Source: Iris pallida
Taxonomy: Eukaryota > Streptophyta > Magnoliopsida > Asparagales > Iridaceae
Direction of reading: 5' to 3'
DNA: 64,000 bases
Assembly (NCBI GenBank): GCA_029216955.1
Contig: JANAVB010002199.1
Span: 11,298,585-11,362,584 of the forward strand
Under the pieces are notes generated by a model. It saw nothing but the letters and a program-made list of their open reading frames with translations, was not told the DNA's origin and made no database searches. Numbering within the stretch: position 1 is the stretch's first letter; each line of letters starts with the position of its first letter. Below, piece after piece: positions 51,509 to 63,487 of this stretch. The position numbers and the translations under genes were made by a program.

Positions 51509-53044
51509 GAAGTAACCCTCATGGTCTCTGCCTTTCGACTTTGACTTGCTGGCACACTAGACATTTAGCAATGAAGCATTCCACCTCTCACTTTCTACCA
51601 TACCACCACACGTGATCCCTCAGATCCTTGTACATTTTGTTATCTCCCAGATGTATAGTATACTGAGAATGATACGCCTCCTGCAGGACTTCTTCCCGCA
51701 GATCACCACTAGGCACACACAACTTCGTCTCGTGCCCCAATGAGCCATCCTCGGCAAGGGAGAAATCATCTAACAATCCAGTCCGCACTCGTGCTTTAAT
51801 AGCCTTCAGATTCTCGTCTTGATACTGTGTCTCTCGGATCTTATCCATCAATCCAGACTGAATTTGCATATCCATCATTTGCATCTCCACTCCCTGAAGG
51901 ACAATCTCTATGCACAGGCTCTCCAATCAGCTAATAAGTGACGGTCTCGAGTCAACCACATAGCTACTAGATACCTGCTCAAAGCATCTGCAACTACATT
52001 AGCTTTCCCCGGATGATACTATAAGGCAATATCAAAGTCGCTCATCAGCTCCAGCCATCTGTGTTGTCTTATGTTCAACTCCTTTTGTGTGAAGACGTAC
52101 TTTAAGCTTTTAGGGTTAGTGAAAATTTCCAATCGCTCTCCGTATAAGTAATGTCTTCACAACTTCAAGGCGAAGATCACCACTGCTAACTCTAGGTCGT
52201 GGGTGGGATAGTTCTTCTCATACGACCATAGCTGTCGGGACACATATGCTATCACCATCTTGTTTTGCTCTAGAACACATCACAGTCCCTTACCCAATAC
52301 ATCACTGTAAATGGCAAAACCACCGGATCCCGATGGCAATGTCAATATAGGAGCTATCGTCAACTTTTTCTTCAACTCATTGACCGCAGCCTGGCAGTCC
52401 TTTGTCCACAAAAACTCTACATCCTTTTGAATGAGCCTAGTCATCGGCTCTGCGATCCGAGCGAAGTCCTGTACGAACTTCCTGTAGTACCCCGCCAATC
52501 CTAAGAAGCTTTGGATCTCTTCCACAGTAGTCGGAGTAGTCCAAGATTTCACGACAACAATCTTCTTCAGATCAATGGCTATACCGTCTCCTGTCACCAC
52601 ATGTCCAAGGAATTCCACCTTGTCTAAGAAAAACTCACATTTTGAGAGTTTTCGTAGAGCATCTCCTTCCTGAGGGTCTCTAGTACGGTCTTCAGATGTT
52701 CCTCATATTCTTCCGGTGTCTTCGAATAGCTTAATATGTCATCGATAAACACCACCACGAACTTATCAAAGTATGGATAGGATACCTTGTTCATCAAGTT
52801 CATGAAGACTGTCGGGGCATTAGTCAACCAAAACGGTATCACCATGAACTCGTACTGGCCATACTTGGTCTGAAAGGCGGTCTTCGGGATATCCTTCTTC
52901 TTCACTTTCAACTGATGGTAGCCCGACCTCAAGTAAATCTTTGAAAATACTCTTGCGCTGCTCAACTGATATAAGAGATCGTCAATCCTCGGTAATTGGT
53001 ACTTGTTCTTGACTGTGAGATTATTCAAGGCCCTATAGTTAATG
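51509..53044 (-). pseudogene. Tekay element: RT, RNase H and integrase N-terminus
   Basis: Read leftwards from 53044. RT from the middle of the fingers: [38 protein letters not shown] and FIDDIL (catalytic), with the 3' part LGHVVTGDGI (52280-52618). RNase [27 protein letters not shown] and QYHPGKANVVADALSR (about 51950-52280). Integrase zinc region: EAYHSQYTIHLGDNKMYKDLRDHVWW, then C..C in CLVCQQ at the left end (51520-51700). Several stops separate the parts. C1 splits integrase at 51509, and the RT N-terminus is cut at 53045. Confidence 0.9.
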
Positions 53045-53151
53045 TCATGACCCGCTCCCACTTTCGGGATACGAGTGTGTGGCCAAGTCCAGCCTATGCC
53101 GCAGCATCGGCAGTAGTATGCTATCTATGATAGCAATGGTCCACAATAAGC

Positions 53152-53197
<46 letters not shown>

Positions 53198-53206
53198 AAT
53201 ATATAA

Positions 53207-53287
<81 letters not shown>

Positions 53288-53759
53288 TCCATAAATAAGC
53301 CATCAACAATAACCCAAAATATCCAATAGTCTTATTATTATAATAATCTAATAATCTACTACAACTCAGAAAGTCTCTGGAACAAACCCGGATAGCAGAA
53401 AATAAAACAAACTAAACTCTATAACTATACTACTAACTAATACGAATCCATAAGGAAGGAAATATGTTAATTCACATCAGTGCTAGAATAGGGTAAGCTA
53501 GTGACGTCGGTGTCTCCAACATACTCACTATAGACCTCGAGACAGATCACATCGTCTAAAGCTAAAAAATAGTTTTCCAGTCAGGATTGGAGCAAGATCA
53601 TCATAACACTACATTACATAATATAGTATGCAAGCATGAAGAAACAATAAAAGGAAATTAAGAGAAGATAACCATAGGCATGACATTGTATAATAAGAAA
53701 ATACCACTAAGACAAGATAACAATATGAATGTAGACTTGACATACCACTAAGACATGAT
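53045..53759 (-). repeat. Tekay-type LTR, left part, interrupted by C2
   Basis: The plus strand starts TGTCATGACCCGCTCCC, the terminus style of the other Tekay LTRs here (compare 9936 and 15374). A CA repeat and (TA)n tract are at about 53157-53285. The sequence continues at 63133 after C2. It may be the 5' LTR of the minus Tekay element after a deletion, or another insertion. There is no PBS at the junction. Confidence 0.65.
53157..53285. repeat. (CA)n and (TA)n simple repeats
   Basis: CACACA runs from about 53157 to 53184, then TA-rich repeats to 53285 with a short TTA interruption. It follows the general pattern of (TA)n tracts in the Tekay LTRs of this window. Confidence 0.9.
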
Positions 53760-54730
53760 TGAAGACTAAGTTGGCAACTCTAGAGGAGGGGGGGGGGTGA
53801 ATAGAGTTTATATCAAAAATGATCAATTAAAAATTAAACTCTCTTCACCAACTAAATAATCAGAGTAAAAATAAATGCGAAAATTAAGAGTAGAGAGCAA
53901 GCACAAACACAACAGGTTTTTTAACCTGGTTTCCCTCGTGGAGGACTAGTCCAGGCCTGAGAACTCTAGCTCAGGATTGAAATCTACTATTTGTGAAATA
54001 GGGTTACAACCACGTACCTTTTCACAGAAAAGCACGCCAAACTTCTTTCAATGATCGCTTTGGCGAAACTTGGACTTTTCCAAGTGGCTTACAACTTCTT
54101 GCACTTCAAACTTCTAGCTGAATCGTACCGAGCACCTTGGACGGTTGGAAAGTTTGAATGCTAAGTGGATGGGAAGGCAAGACTCTTGAATATATAGGCT
54201 ATGTAATAGAAGAAGAAGAGAAGAGTGGATTGTTTCAAATGAGAGAAACCAAGGCCTATTTATAGGGTTCGGGGTAGGCAGAATTCGGTATAAATAATTC
54301 AAATTTTTGGCCGTTGGACAACTAGCAGTGATCAATACCTAAAAATCAGCATCCTGAATTTTAGGAGACCGAGTTCGGCCCAAACTCTGTGTGAGGCAGA
54401 GTTCGGCCCGAACTCTGTCTTCTATGGACAGAATGATCTTTGTGGGCTTTTAGATGAAATGGGTTGATTGGAATTTGGGCTAAGTCAACCTATAAAGCTA
54501 TGGCTAGCCCAAAGTGCTCAGTATGATCCAACGTACATCATCCTATACTCAAGAAAAATAAAAATACAGACTCCAGTATACAACAAAGTGGTAAAACTCC
54601 AAGCAGTTGTGAACTGGAACAAATGAGCTGAGTAGATTGATTTCGAGCTCGATGTGTCAAATTGGACTAGACAAATATTATTTTGTTAATTGTCAAGATT
54701 AGGTTGACTATGATCCGGTTTGGGTCAACA
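53760..54730 (-). repeat. 3' LTR of C2
   Basis: The plus strand reads TGAAGACTAAG to GGGTCAACA. Its left end differs from the other LTR (TGAAGTACAGG). The polypurine tract on the minus strand is CAAAATGGGGGATAT (54731-54745). Confidence 0.93.
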
Positions 54731-54745
54731 ATATCCCCCATTTTG

Positions 54746-55131
54746 ATAATTGACAAAAATGCTATTTGTATGTCCAATATTCATACCTGGACACATTATA
54801 GCTCCCCCGTACTTGAACAATCGTACTCCCCCGTAAACTGATATTCCTGTAAATACTTATCCAAAATATACATATACAAGGATACACAATATAGGCTCAT
54901 ACAAATAGCAATGGTTCTCCCTCTTTTGACAATCAACAAAAATGGAGATAGGCATAAAGAGATTAAGCTAACAACCATATAATGAAAGAGAACATGCATA
55001 AACTGAAAAAAATAAACCGAGCCATAGATTTCTAAAGACATAAAAACATAAGTAAACTGAGCAAAATGAAACAAAGTGCCAAAAATAAAAATAGTCCTAA
55101 TCATCAGTAGCAATACAAATGGCCATATCCA
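54746..55131 (-). other. C2 3' untranslated region
   Basis: Counterpart of 50062-50532, AT-rich with inverted GGGGGAG blocks (CTCCCCC near 54802 and 54826). A frame at 54796-55113 with hydrophobic stretches is not shared with C1 and I do not call a gene. Confidence 0.75.
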
Positions 55132-56423
55132 TCAAGGAGCATGAGAAGGCCCCGCACCATCAGAACTAGTACGACGGGGATCCACAAATGCTGAAGTCGG
55201 ATCAAGATAGCGACGAACCCACGAATCGTCAATGCGATAGCCGTCGCGAGACGGATCACGCAGCATCAGAATCGGCATCGTCGGATGAGAGGCCATGGAG
55301 TACTGAAAGTCGTGGATGGAGTTGCTGAGCGCACTCATCTGCAGAGTAGTACGGTAGTCTATCTGCATCCAGCGATCATCCATCTCGACCCAGCGCTCGT
55401 CCTCCAAACGGAAGCGATCGTGAAGCATAGTCTGAAGAAAGTCCAGTGTAGCAGTGGACTCGGGAGCAGGTGAGTCAGGAGCAGCAAAGGGAGCAGGAGA
55501 TGCAGGCTCCTCATCATCATCGGACTCAGAAGAGGCGATGGCAGCAACAGTTCTCCTGGCCTTAGTCAGAAAGGCAGGAGGGGGCAAGGACTGAAACTGA
55601 TCCAATAGAATATGAAAGGCACGAAATATCAACGGAAGATATATAGAATAAACCAAAGATTTTGGTTTAGGCCTAGCATGAATCATCCAATCCATCATCG
55701 TGCGAGGGAAGTTAAAGGGGACGCAAAAATGAAGAAAGAAGAGAGCAGTGATCTCAAAGTAAGTAACTTCATCTGTTGATCCAGCTTTTGGCAAGATCGA
55801 AGAAAAGATGATTCTATGAAGTTCATAGAAATGATTGTTGAGATGTTTAGCCATGAGTTTACGAGGGGAAGGATTTAGAGAACAAAGATCACCCTTGAAA
55901 CTCTCCAACATAGTCTCGCCGGGAAAAACAAAGTCCCGAGCATCATTAAGCCTTTCCCAAGTGTTTGGGTCGGGCAAACCAAGTAGGTCGGCTAACTCAA
56001 AATCATCAAAAGATATGTCTACACCGGCGACACGTGAATAGATACGTGTGCGGTCATAAGTCATGTTGTAATAAAATATTTGTATTGCATTTACATATAT
56101 TGGTTCACGAGTCGCAACAAGCTCATCAAGACATAAGTTACGAAAATTTAGAAGAAAATCGGAAAATACCGTAAATTTAATGGGGTATCTCGCAAAGACA
56201 CGACGATGATGGAAGTCGGCGAACCATGCGTTGGACGCATCTAAGGACACAAAAGACGGTCATCGTATGTGTCGGTATTGAGTGGTGGAGGTGGATTAAA
56301 AAGTGGATGTACCATGAGAGGAGGAGGTTGAGGATTAGGTTGAGGGTTTGGGTTAGGATTAGTAGAGGACTCACCAATACTTCTCCTTGGTCTTTTACCC
56401 CTACCAAGCAACCTAGGAGCCAT
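55132..56423 (-). pseudogene. C2 extra 3' ORF, one frameshift
   Basis: Starts MAPRLLGRGKRPRRSIGES at 56421-56423. A one-base deletion near 56256 (in TYDDR-(I)FVSLD) shifts the frame; the rest is open for 372 codons (55132-56250) and ends like C1 with GPSHAP. The core is collinear with C1: SLDASNAWFADFHHRRVF, ELVATREPIYVNAIQIFY, DISFDDFELADLLGLPDP, FEITALFFLHFCVPFNF. C2 lacks the internal stop of C1, so two different lesions broke a shared intact ancestor. The two copies define a real protein family of unknown function. Confidence 0.78.
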
Positions 56424-56730
56424 GGAAATAAAAAATTGAGATGGGAAGAGAAATATAGATATACCTTAGAAGAGACCTAAGATGGAGGAGAACAACTCCA
56501 AGAATGATTTCCTTGAGTTTGGAGAGCAAAATCCCAAGGAAAAGAGCCTTCTAGGGTTAGGGTTTTGATGAAAAAGAAGTAGAGATGGAGGAAGAAGACA
56601 ATGGAGAAGAGAGAGAGACCACTTTTCGAATTTATGGTCTCTTGGTCGGCTGGTCGGGTGAAATATGGGCCACTGGATTAAGACAAGATGAACGGCTGAG
56701 AAGGATTTGAGGTTCTGGAACGAGGACACC

Positions 56731-56783
56731 GAACTCGGCCCGAACTCTGGGTGGGGCAGAGTTCGGCCCGAGTTCTAGTTCCT
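56731..56783 (-). promoter_or_regulatory. LTR-type palindromes upstream of the C2 extra ORF
   Basis: AACTCGGCCCGAACTCTG and CAGAGTTCGGCCCGAGTTC, the same arrangement as at 48395-48450 in C1 and as in the LTRs (54368-54420 and 62773-62822). Confidence 0.45.
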
Positions 56784-56960
56784 TGGACCAGAACTTCAAG
56801 CAGGAAATAAAAGATGAGATTGAAAAAGATTCGAATAAATGGTCAAAGATATGAATAAAAACAAGATTGAAAATTAGAATTTTCAAATGAGGCAGGCTAT
56901 TAATAAAATTTAATCATATAATAACTAAAGAGTTATGACAGAAATCAATATAGTGAAGCT

Positions 56961-57080
56961 GCTATGGGGTAGCTGCAGGGGCCGGATCCCAGCTAACGGT
57001 AGTCCGAAGACTAGTGCACCGTGTCGCTTAGGCTTTTACGCCTTGTTGTCAGAAGGACCCTTTCGGCTTGTACCCATAGC
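56961..57080 (-). other. Conserved structured RNA element, copy 2 (in C2)
   Basis: 120 nt on the minus strand, starting 49 nt after the pol stop as in C1. GCTATGGG (57080-57073) pairs with CCCATAGC (56968-56961). The middle hairpin AGGC-GTAAA-AGCCT and terminal TAGTC-TTCG-GACTA hairpin (57013-57000) are kept. Compared with C1, changes lie mostly in loops (ATAAAA/GTAAAA, CGCTAGC/CGTTAGC). Confidence 0.8.
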
Positions 57081-57129
57081 AAATTCAGCATAGAGAATCA
57101 TGACATAATCGATAATTATGCAGATCAAT

Positions 57130-60100
57130 TTAATGTATAACCGTTTCATCTAAAATTCCTAATTCCCGACAAAGAAAATTGAATTGCTCCTCGGATAAAG
57201 GTTTTGTAAAGAAATCGGCTAACTGATGAACAGTGTCAATAAATTCTAAATTAATAGTGCCATTTTGTTGATGATCACGTAAGAAGTGGTGACGAATCTC
57301 AATGTGTTTCGTGTGTGAGTGACAGATGGGGTTCTTAGTAAGATTTATAGCACTAGTGTTGTCACAAAAAATAGGAATGTGCATAAAAGATAAGTTATAG
57401 TCTTCAAGGGTTTGCTTTATCCACAGAATTTGTGTACAACAACGACCAGCTGTGATATACTAAGCTTCTGTTGTGGATAGTACGACAGAATTCTACTTCT
57501 TACTAAACCAAAAGACTAGAGCCTTTCCTAATAAATGACACGTGCCGCTTGTACTTTTACGGTCGACCTTACATCCAGCGAAATCAGCATCAGAATACCC
57601 AATCAGTTCAAATGATGTTGATTTGGGATACCATAGGCCCACTGTAACCGTATCCCTAAGGTATCGAAAGATACGCTTAACAGCGGTCATGTGTGATTTC
57701 TTAGGATTTGCTTGATATCTAGCACACAGGCAAATGCTAAACATAATATCAGGGCGACTGGCAGTTAAGTAAAGAAGACTGCCTATCATACCTCGATACT
57801 TACGTTGATCAACAGGTTTACCGCTTTTATCTGGTTCTAGTTTGGTTGTAGTAGCCGTTGGGGTGCCGATTGGTTTGACGTTGTCAAGGTCAAATTTCTT
57901 CAGCATGTCCTTTGTAAACTTTGACTGACAGATGAAAGTTCCATTTGATGTTTGTTTGACTTGCAGTCCAAGAAAGTAATTGAGCTCTCCTATCATGCTC
58001 ATTTCAAACTTGGCCTGCATACACTTAGCAAAATCTTGACAGAGAGTTTCATCAGTAGAACCAAATATAATATCATCAACGTAAATTTGCATTAAGAGAA
58101 TGGTGTCTTTGAAAGATTTTATAAAGAGTGTTGTGTCAACTTTCCGTTTTGAAAAACCTTTTTCAACAAGAAATTGCTTAATCTCTCATACCAAGCTCTA
58201 GGGGCTTGTTTGAGGTCATATAGCGCTTTCTTGAGTTTGAAAACATGGTCGGGAAATTTATGATTTTCAAAACCAGGAGGCTATTTTACAAAAACTTCCT
58301 CCTTAATAAATCTATTCAAGAAAGTACTTTTCACATCCATTTGAAATAGTTTAAAGTTTTGAAAATTAGCAAATGCACAAAGCATTCGAATGGATTCGAG
58401 TCTTACAATAGGAGCATACGTCTCATCGTAGTCGATACCCTCTTCTTAGTTGTATCTTTGGGCTGCTAGACGAGCTTTGTTGCGTGTAACTGAACCATCT
58501 TTATTAACTTTGTTGCAAAAAACCTATTTCGTACCAATAATCGAGTGATTAGCTGGCCTAGGAACGAGTTCCCAAACTTGGCTCCTTTCGAATTGGTTGA
58601 GTTCTTCTTACATGGCAGAAATCCAAAATTTATCATTAAAAGCTTCTACAATGTTTTTTGGCTCAATTTGTGAAATGAATGCAGTACTAGCAATGGAGTC
58701 TCTTAATGATGATCTAGTACTTACTTCGTGTGAAACCTCACCTATAACCAGATTTTCTGGATGTGAGGGCTTGAAAGAGAATTTCTTTGACAAACCCTCC
58801 AGAGAATTGGTTTCAGTGGTGGTATTCTTTGGAGTAGAAGTTGATGGCTCAACATCATCATCAAGAGTAGCTGCTGCACTGCTATCCTCATCAAAAGTCA
58901 CATTTGTAGACTCTTCCACAATTAATGAGCGTTTGTTGAACACTCTATATCCCTTACTCTTGGCTGCATAGCCAAGAAATATACCATCGTCAGCTTTGGC
59001 ATCAAATTTGCCTAAGTTGTCTTTGGTGTTAAGGATAAAACATCTACAACCAAAAACACAAAAATATAAAACGTTTGGAGTTCTTCCAAACCAAAGCTCA
59101 TAGGGTGGTTTCTTCGTAATAGGACGAATTAGCACCCTATTTAAAATATGGCACGCTGAACTGACAGCTTCAGTCCAAAAATATTTCGGAAGAGAGAATT
59201 TATTTAACATGACTCTAGCCATATCGCCAAGAGTCCTATTCTTCCGCTCCATAACACCATTTTGTTGAGGAGTTCTTGGACAAGAAAACTCATGATTAAA
59301 ACCATTTAAATCACAAAACTTTTCAAAATCAGTATTTTCGAATTTGCCTCCATGATCACTTCGGATTCGAGTAATCATGTAGCCTTTTTCGTTTTGAACC
59401 TTTTTAGCAAAAATTTTGAAAACAGAAATGGTATCACTTTTGTTTGTAAGAAAGAAAATCCAAGTAAATCTCGAAAAGTCATCCACTATAACAAAAGCGT
59501 AGAGTTTTCCACCAAGACTGGCTACTCTACTAGGACCAAATAAATCCATATGAAGTAATTGCAAGGGTCTAGTAGTACTTACAGAGTTTATGGAATGAAA
59601 TGAGGACTTGGTTGCCTTATTCAACTCACATTCGGCACATACAGTGTCCTTTTTGAATGTGATGTCGGGCAAGCCTCTAACTAGCTTCTTAGTCGATAGC
59701 CTGGATATAGTATCCATATTGGCATGACCAAGACGCTGGTGCCACAGTAATCTTTCATCCTTGTGAGCATAGAGACATCTTCCTGCACTGTTAGTGTCTT
59801 TAGATAGATAGAAGATATAAATATTACCCTCTCTTATCCCTTCAAAAGCAATGTCTCCTGTTGACCTATCATAAATAAAGCATTTATTTTGTCCAAAGTT
59901 AATATCATACCCATGATCAGCAAGATGATTTATGCTGAGCAGGTTATGCTTTAACTCGGTCACTAGGCAGACATCCTTTATTACAGGAGAAGGAGGATGA
60001 TCTATAGTACCATTACCAATGATATACCCTTTAAGGTTGTTGCCGAAGGATACATATCCTTCCCTCTTTATCGATAGTGATGCGAAAAGATTTGCGTCTC

Positions 60101-60147
60101 CCGTAATATGTCGCGAGCATCCACTATCGAGAATCCACTTACTCTTA
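57130..60147 (-). pseudogene. C2 pol: protease, integrase, RT and RNase H
   Basis: The protease follows gag in the +1 frame: KSKWILDSGCSRHITGD (about 60144-60095). Integrase lies in the long frame 58608-59963: CAECELNKATKSSFHS, D in MDLFGPS, D in RSDHGGKF, E in PQQNGVMERKNRTL. The RT N-terminus (58600-58100) has several stops (for example in QRYN-stop-EEG). Then YVDDIIFGS near 58080, SLLYLTASRPDIMFS, and the RNase H end (57130-57384) ending DETVIH. The catalytic residues seen are kept; the stops make it inactive. Confidence 0.92.
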
Positions 60148-62107
60148 GTTTAGGAGGGAAGGTCCACCAACATCAAGAGTAGATGTGACCTTTGGTACCC
60201 AGGTTCTTGAGGATCCTGAAAAGTTAGTTTTTGGCAACCATGCATATATATTTCTATCTACTAATCTCCTAACTCTACATTATGGTGAAATGTGTCCATG
60301 TAATCCACAATAAGTACAAATAGCATTCCTATTTATGTTAGGAGCATGTTGATGATGTCTATATGTAGAGTGGTGTGGAGTATAATGATGTTTATATCCA
60401 TAAGCAGTGTGATGGTGATTTTGTTTTTGTGCAACATACTGATGATTGTATCTATGTGTAGCATGGTGATTCTGTGACATATAAGAATATTTCTACGTGC
60501 ATGTGGTTTGTGTGCTTTATGAAAGTGTGTGTACATATAAGCATGATTACGTGCTGCAGGTGGATGACGTGGTTGACTAGTATAAGTAGTGTCATGCTTT
60601 GTGTGTGTCTCATGTGATTGGGTTTGAGGTTGAGCAACCTGTTTTCCAAATCTAGTCTCTAATTTCTTAGAGATGGCCTGCAGTTCATTAATCTTAATAT
60701 TTAAACCATAGATCTTAGTGATAGAGATCTTGTGTCTATTCTTTTCTTCAGCGATCTCAGTATTGAGTGCTTTGATCTCTTGTGTTTGCTTTTCTATACG
60801 TGCTTCGGCATCATGTAGGCTTAATTTAAGCTTAGACACCTCATTTGTGACTTCTATGGTGAAGTGTCTCTACTATTATCAAGCAATGAAGAGAGTCTTT
60901 GAATCTCGACTTCATAACTTTTGATCTTTTCCATGGCGTGTTTATATTTACCAATGACTTTCTTGTGGTCATTGAGTAAATCATTGAATGCATCGCCAAG
61001 TTCATCAAACGTGAAATCATCGAGAGTTTCACTAGTTACCTTGTCGGATGTAGCCATTAGGCAAATATTGGTGGTGTCTTGAGGAGAGTCCTTTTCTTCC
61101 TCGGAGTCACTAGCTTCGCTTTCATGCCAAATGCTTGTGTTGGCATATTTCTTTGAGGAAGCTTTCTTATATGGTTTCTCATATCGGTTGCTCTTCTTTG
61201 TGAATGGACAGTCTTTTCGGACGTATCCAGTCTTCTTACAGCCGTAGCATGTTAGCTCTTCTTCGTCCTCTTCTTGTGGTTCCTTCTTTCTTCGATTGAA
61301 GTGAAGGAATTTCTTGAAGTTGCGGACAAGGAGAGCTTGATCTTCACCTTCCGAGTTGTCGTCATCTATCTTTTCAGGATCAGCCCTTCGTCGGTGAGCT
61401 TTAAGGGCAATCTCCTTTGCCTTAGGAGCAGGCTCTTCGAAGTCTTTGAGGTCAAGCTCATGAGTCATCAGCTTTCCCATCAAAGTCTCCATGGACATAG
61501 TCGTGAGATCATTTCCTTCTATGATGGCTGTCACCTTAGGGTTCCAAATCTTTGGTAGCCCCCTAAGAATCTTGCGGATCTTCTCGTGATTTGTATATTG
61601 TTTGCCGAGAGAAGACAAGGGGTTGATGATGTCGAGGAATCTTATAATCATTTGTGTGATCGTCTCATTTGGCTTCATCTTGAAAGCCTCATATTCTTGA
61701 GTGAGACGACTTATTTTCGACTCCTTGACTTGGATGGTTCCTTCATGCGTCACCTCTAGAAGTCTCTATACTTCATGAGCGGTGGTGCATGTTGAGACCC
61801 TGTTGAACTCATTCCTGTCTATAGCACAAAATAAAGCATTAATAGCTCTCACGTCTAGACTCGCCTATTTTTTCTCCTCGTCAGAATATTTGTCATGGGT
61901 TTTCTCAACGAGATCAGCATTGACAACTATCCTGGCGGGCTTTTTGTAACCATCGGTGACGATGGTCCACAGGTCGAAGTCTAGCGACTTGAGATAAAAA
62001 CTCATCCTTGTTTTCCAATAGGTGTAGTTTGTTCCATCAAATAGGGGAGGCCTATGTGTGGACTGCCCTTCACCGTGATTGGAAAACATGGGTTGAGTGG
62101 TTGCCAT
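60145..62107 (-). pseudogene. C2 gag
   Basis: Starts at 62107 (MATTQPMFSNHGEGQSTHR), with LFDGTNYTYWKTRMSFYL. A stop at 61865 and another near 61770 interrupt the N-terminal part. The main frame (60854-61753) has the UBN2 core, the basic FNRRKKEPQEEDEE and the zinc knuckle CYGCKKTGYVRKDC. This is followed by TSIWHESEASDSEEE and the coiled coil (DLLNDHKKVIGKYKHAMEK). A frameshift near 60850 leads to the second coiled coil (60650-60839). Another frameshift gives the His-rich tail and CTYCGLHGHISP (60290-60480), then a stop where C1 has Gln. The ancestral gag stop is TAA at 60147-60145, directly before protease. Confidence 0.9.
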
Positions 62108-62161
62108 GGATCAGCTCTAGGATGTTAGTCCTTGATAAGAGAATAGAGCTCTGATACCAAT

Positions 62162-63127
62162 TGAAGTACAGGTAGGCAACTCTAGAGGGGGGTGAATAGA
62201 GTTTATATCAAAAATGATCAATTAAAAATTAAACTCTCTTCACCAACTAAATAATCAGAGTAAAAATAAATGCAGAAATTAAGAGTAGAGAGCAAGCACA
62301 AACACAACAAGATTTTTAACCTGGTTTTCCTCGTGGAGGACTAGTCCAGGCCTGAGAACTCTAGCTCAGGATTAAAATCCACTATTTGTGAAATAGGGTT
62401 ACAACTACGTGCCTTTTCACAGATGAGCACGCCAAACTTCTTTCAATGATCGCTTTGGCAAAACTTGGACTTTTCCAAGTCGCTTACAACTTCTTGCACT
62501 TCAAACTTCTAGCTGAATCGTATCGAGCACCTTGGACGGTTGGGAAGTTTGAATGCTAAGTGGATGGAAATGTAAGGCTCTTGAATATATAGGCTATGTA
62601 ATAGAAGAAGAAGAGAAGAGTGGATTGTTTCAAATGAGAGAAACCAAGGCCTATTTATAGGGTTCGGGGTAGGCAGAATTCGGCCAGAATTCGGTATAAA
62701 TAATTCAAATTTTTGGCCGTGGACAACTGGCAGTGATCAATACCTAAAAATTAGCATCCTGAATTTTAGGGACCGAGTTCGGCCCGAACTCTGTGTGAGG
62801 CAGAGTTCGGCCCGAACTCTGTCTTCTATGGACAGAATGATCTTTGTGGGCTTTTGGATGAAATGGGTTGATTGGGATTTGGGGTTAAGTCAACCTATAA
62901 AGCTATGGCTAGCCCAAAGTGCTCAGTATGATCCAACGTACATCATCCTATACTCAAGAAAAATAAAAATACAGACTCCAGTATACAACAAAGTGGTAAA
63001 ACTCCAAGCAGCTGTGAACTGGAACAAATGAGCTGATTAGATTGATTTCGAGCTCGATGTGTCAAATTGGACTAGACAAATATTGGTTGTCAAGATTAGG
63101 TTGATTGTGATCCAGTTTGGGTCAACA
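62162..63127 (-). repeat. 5' LTR of C2
   Basis: The plus strand reads TGAAGTACAGG to GGGTCAACA. The primer site (GCTCTGATACCA, 62149-62160) is just left of it. The minus-strand TATAAATAG box is at about 62651-62659. Two inverted palindromes lie at 62773-62822. Confidence 0.93.
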
Positions 63128-63487
63128 ATGATAACAATATGAAGGTAGACTTGACGAAATAAGAACAAAAGACAATTGAGCAACAATGATTAAATCACGT
63201 ATACTGTGTGTTTTAGAATACCAACTTTCGGCATGTAGACGACTTGGGATATCCGTCAGTCATACGTACGGTGCATGACTGATATTATGCAATCAATGTA
63301 TAGGAAGTCTGTATTCAATTCTTTGACCACATGCTTATCTGTTGTATTCCCCTGCCCGACTCACTCATAATACATGTCCATTACGATAAACATTAGCAAT
63401 ACAATAAACTGTAAACAATGAGAAACAAGAAGTAAGACATGAACAAGTATATAAACCCTAACGATTCTAACTCTCGTACACAATAGT
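63128..63487 (-). repeat. Tekay-type LTR, right part after C2
   Basis: Begins with the second TSD copy ATGAT, continues the 53045-53759 LTR, and is cut by the CACTA terminus at 63488. It shows the CCCTGCCCGAC tract typical of the inner part of such LTRs. No coding sequence. Confidence 0.65.

Larger units (their letters stand above)
15374..53044 (-). mobile_element. Minus-strand Tekay/Del-type Ty3/gypsy element, with three nested elements
   Basis: The minus-strand 3' LTR (15374-40627, interrupted) is followed on the right by a polypurine tract and the C-terminal, integrase, RNase H and RT parts of pol (40628-53044, interrupted by C1). The LTR-internal junction at 40627/40628 reads, on the minus strand, AATTTCGAGGACAAAATTTT, then AAGGGGGATAGATT, then TGTAAACCC. 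Protease, gag and the primer site are missing: pol stops inside RT at 53044, where another TGTCATGACCC LTR end begins. Whether that LTR is this element's own 5' LTR after a deletion or an independent insertion is undecided. Confidence 0.8.
53760..63127 (-). mobile_element. SIRE/Maximus-type Ty1/copia element C2, TSD ATGAT
   Basis: 9.37 kb, the same family as C1 but in reverse orientation. LTRs are 971 bp (3' LTR, 53760-54730) and 966 bp (5' LTR, 62162-63127), with perfect TSD ATGAT at 53755-53759 and 63128-63132. Domain order on the minus strand: primer site (62150-62160), gag, pol, structured RNA, extra ORF, polypurine tract, LTR. Multiple stops and frameshifts occur in gag and pol. It lies 2.25 kb from C1, forming a large inverted pair. 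Confidence 0.95.

Noticed and set aside
54796..55113. Hydrophobic 105-codon frame on the minus strand as a membrane protein
   Set aside because: It lies in the C2 3' untranslated region and the matching place in C1 has no such frame.
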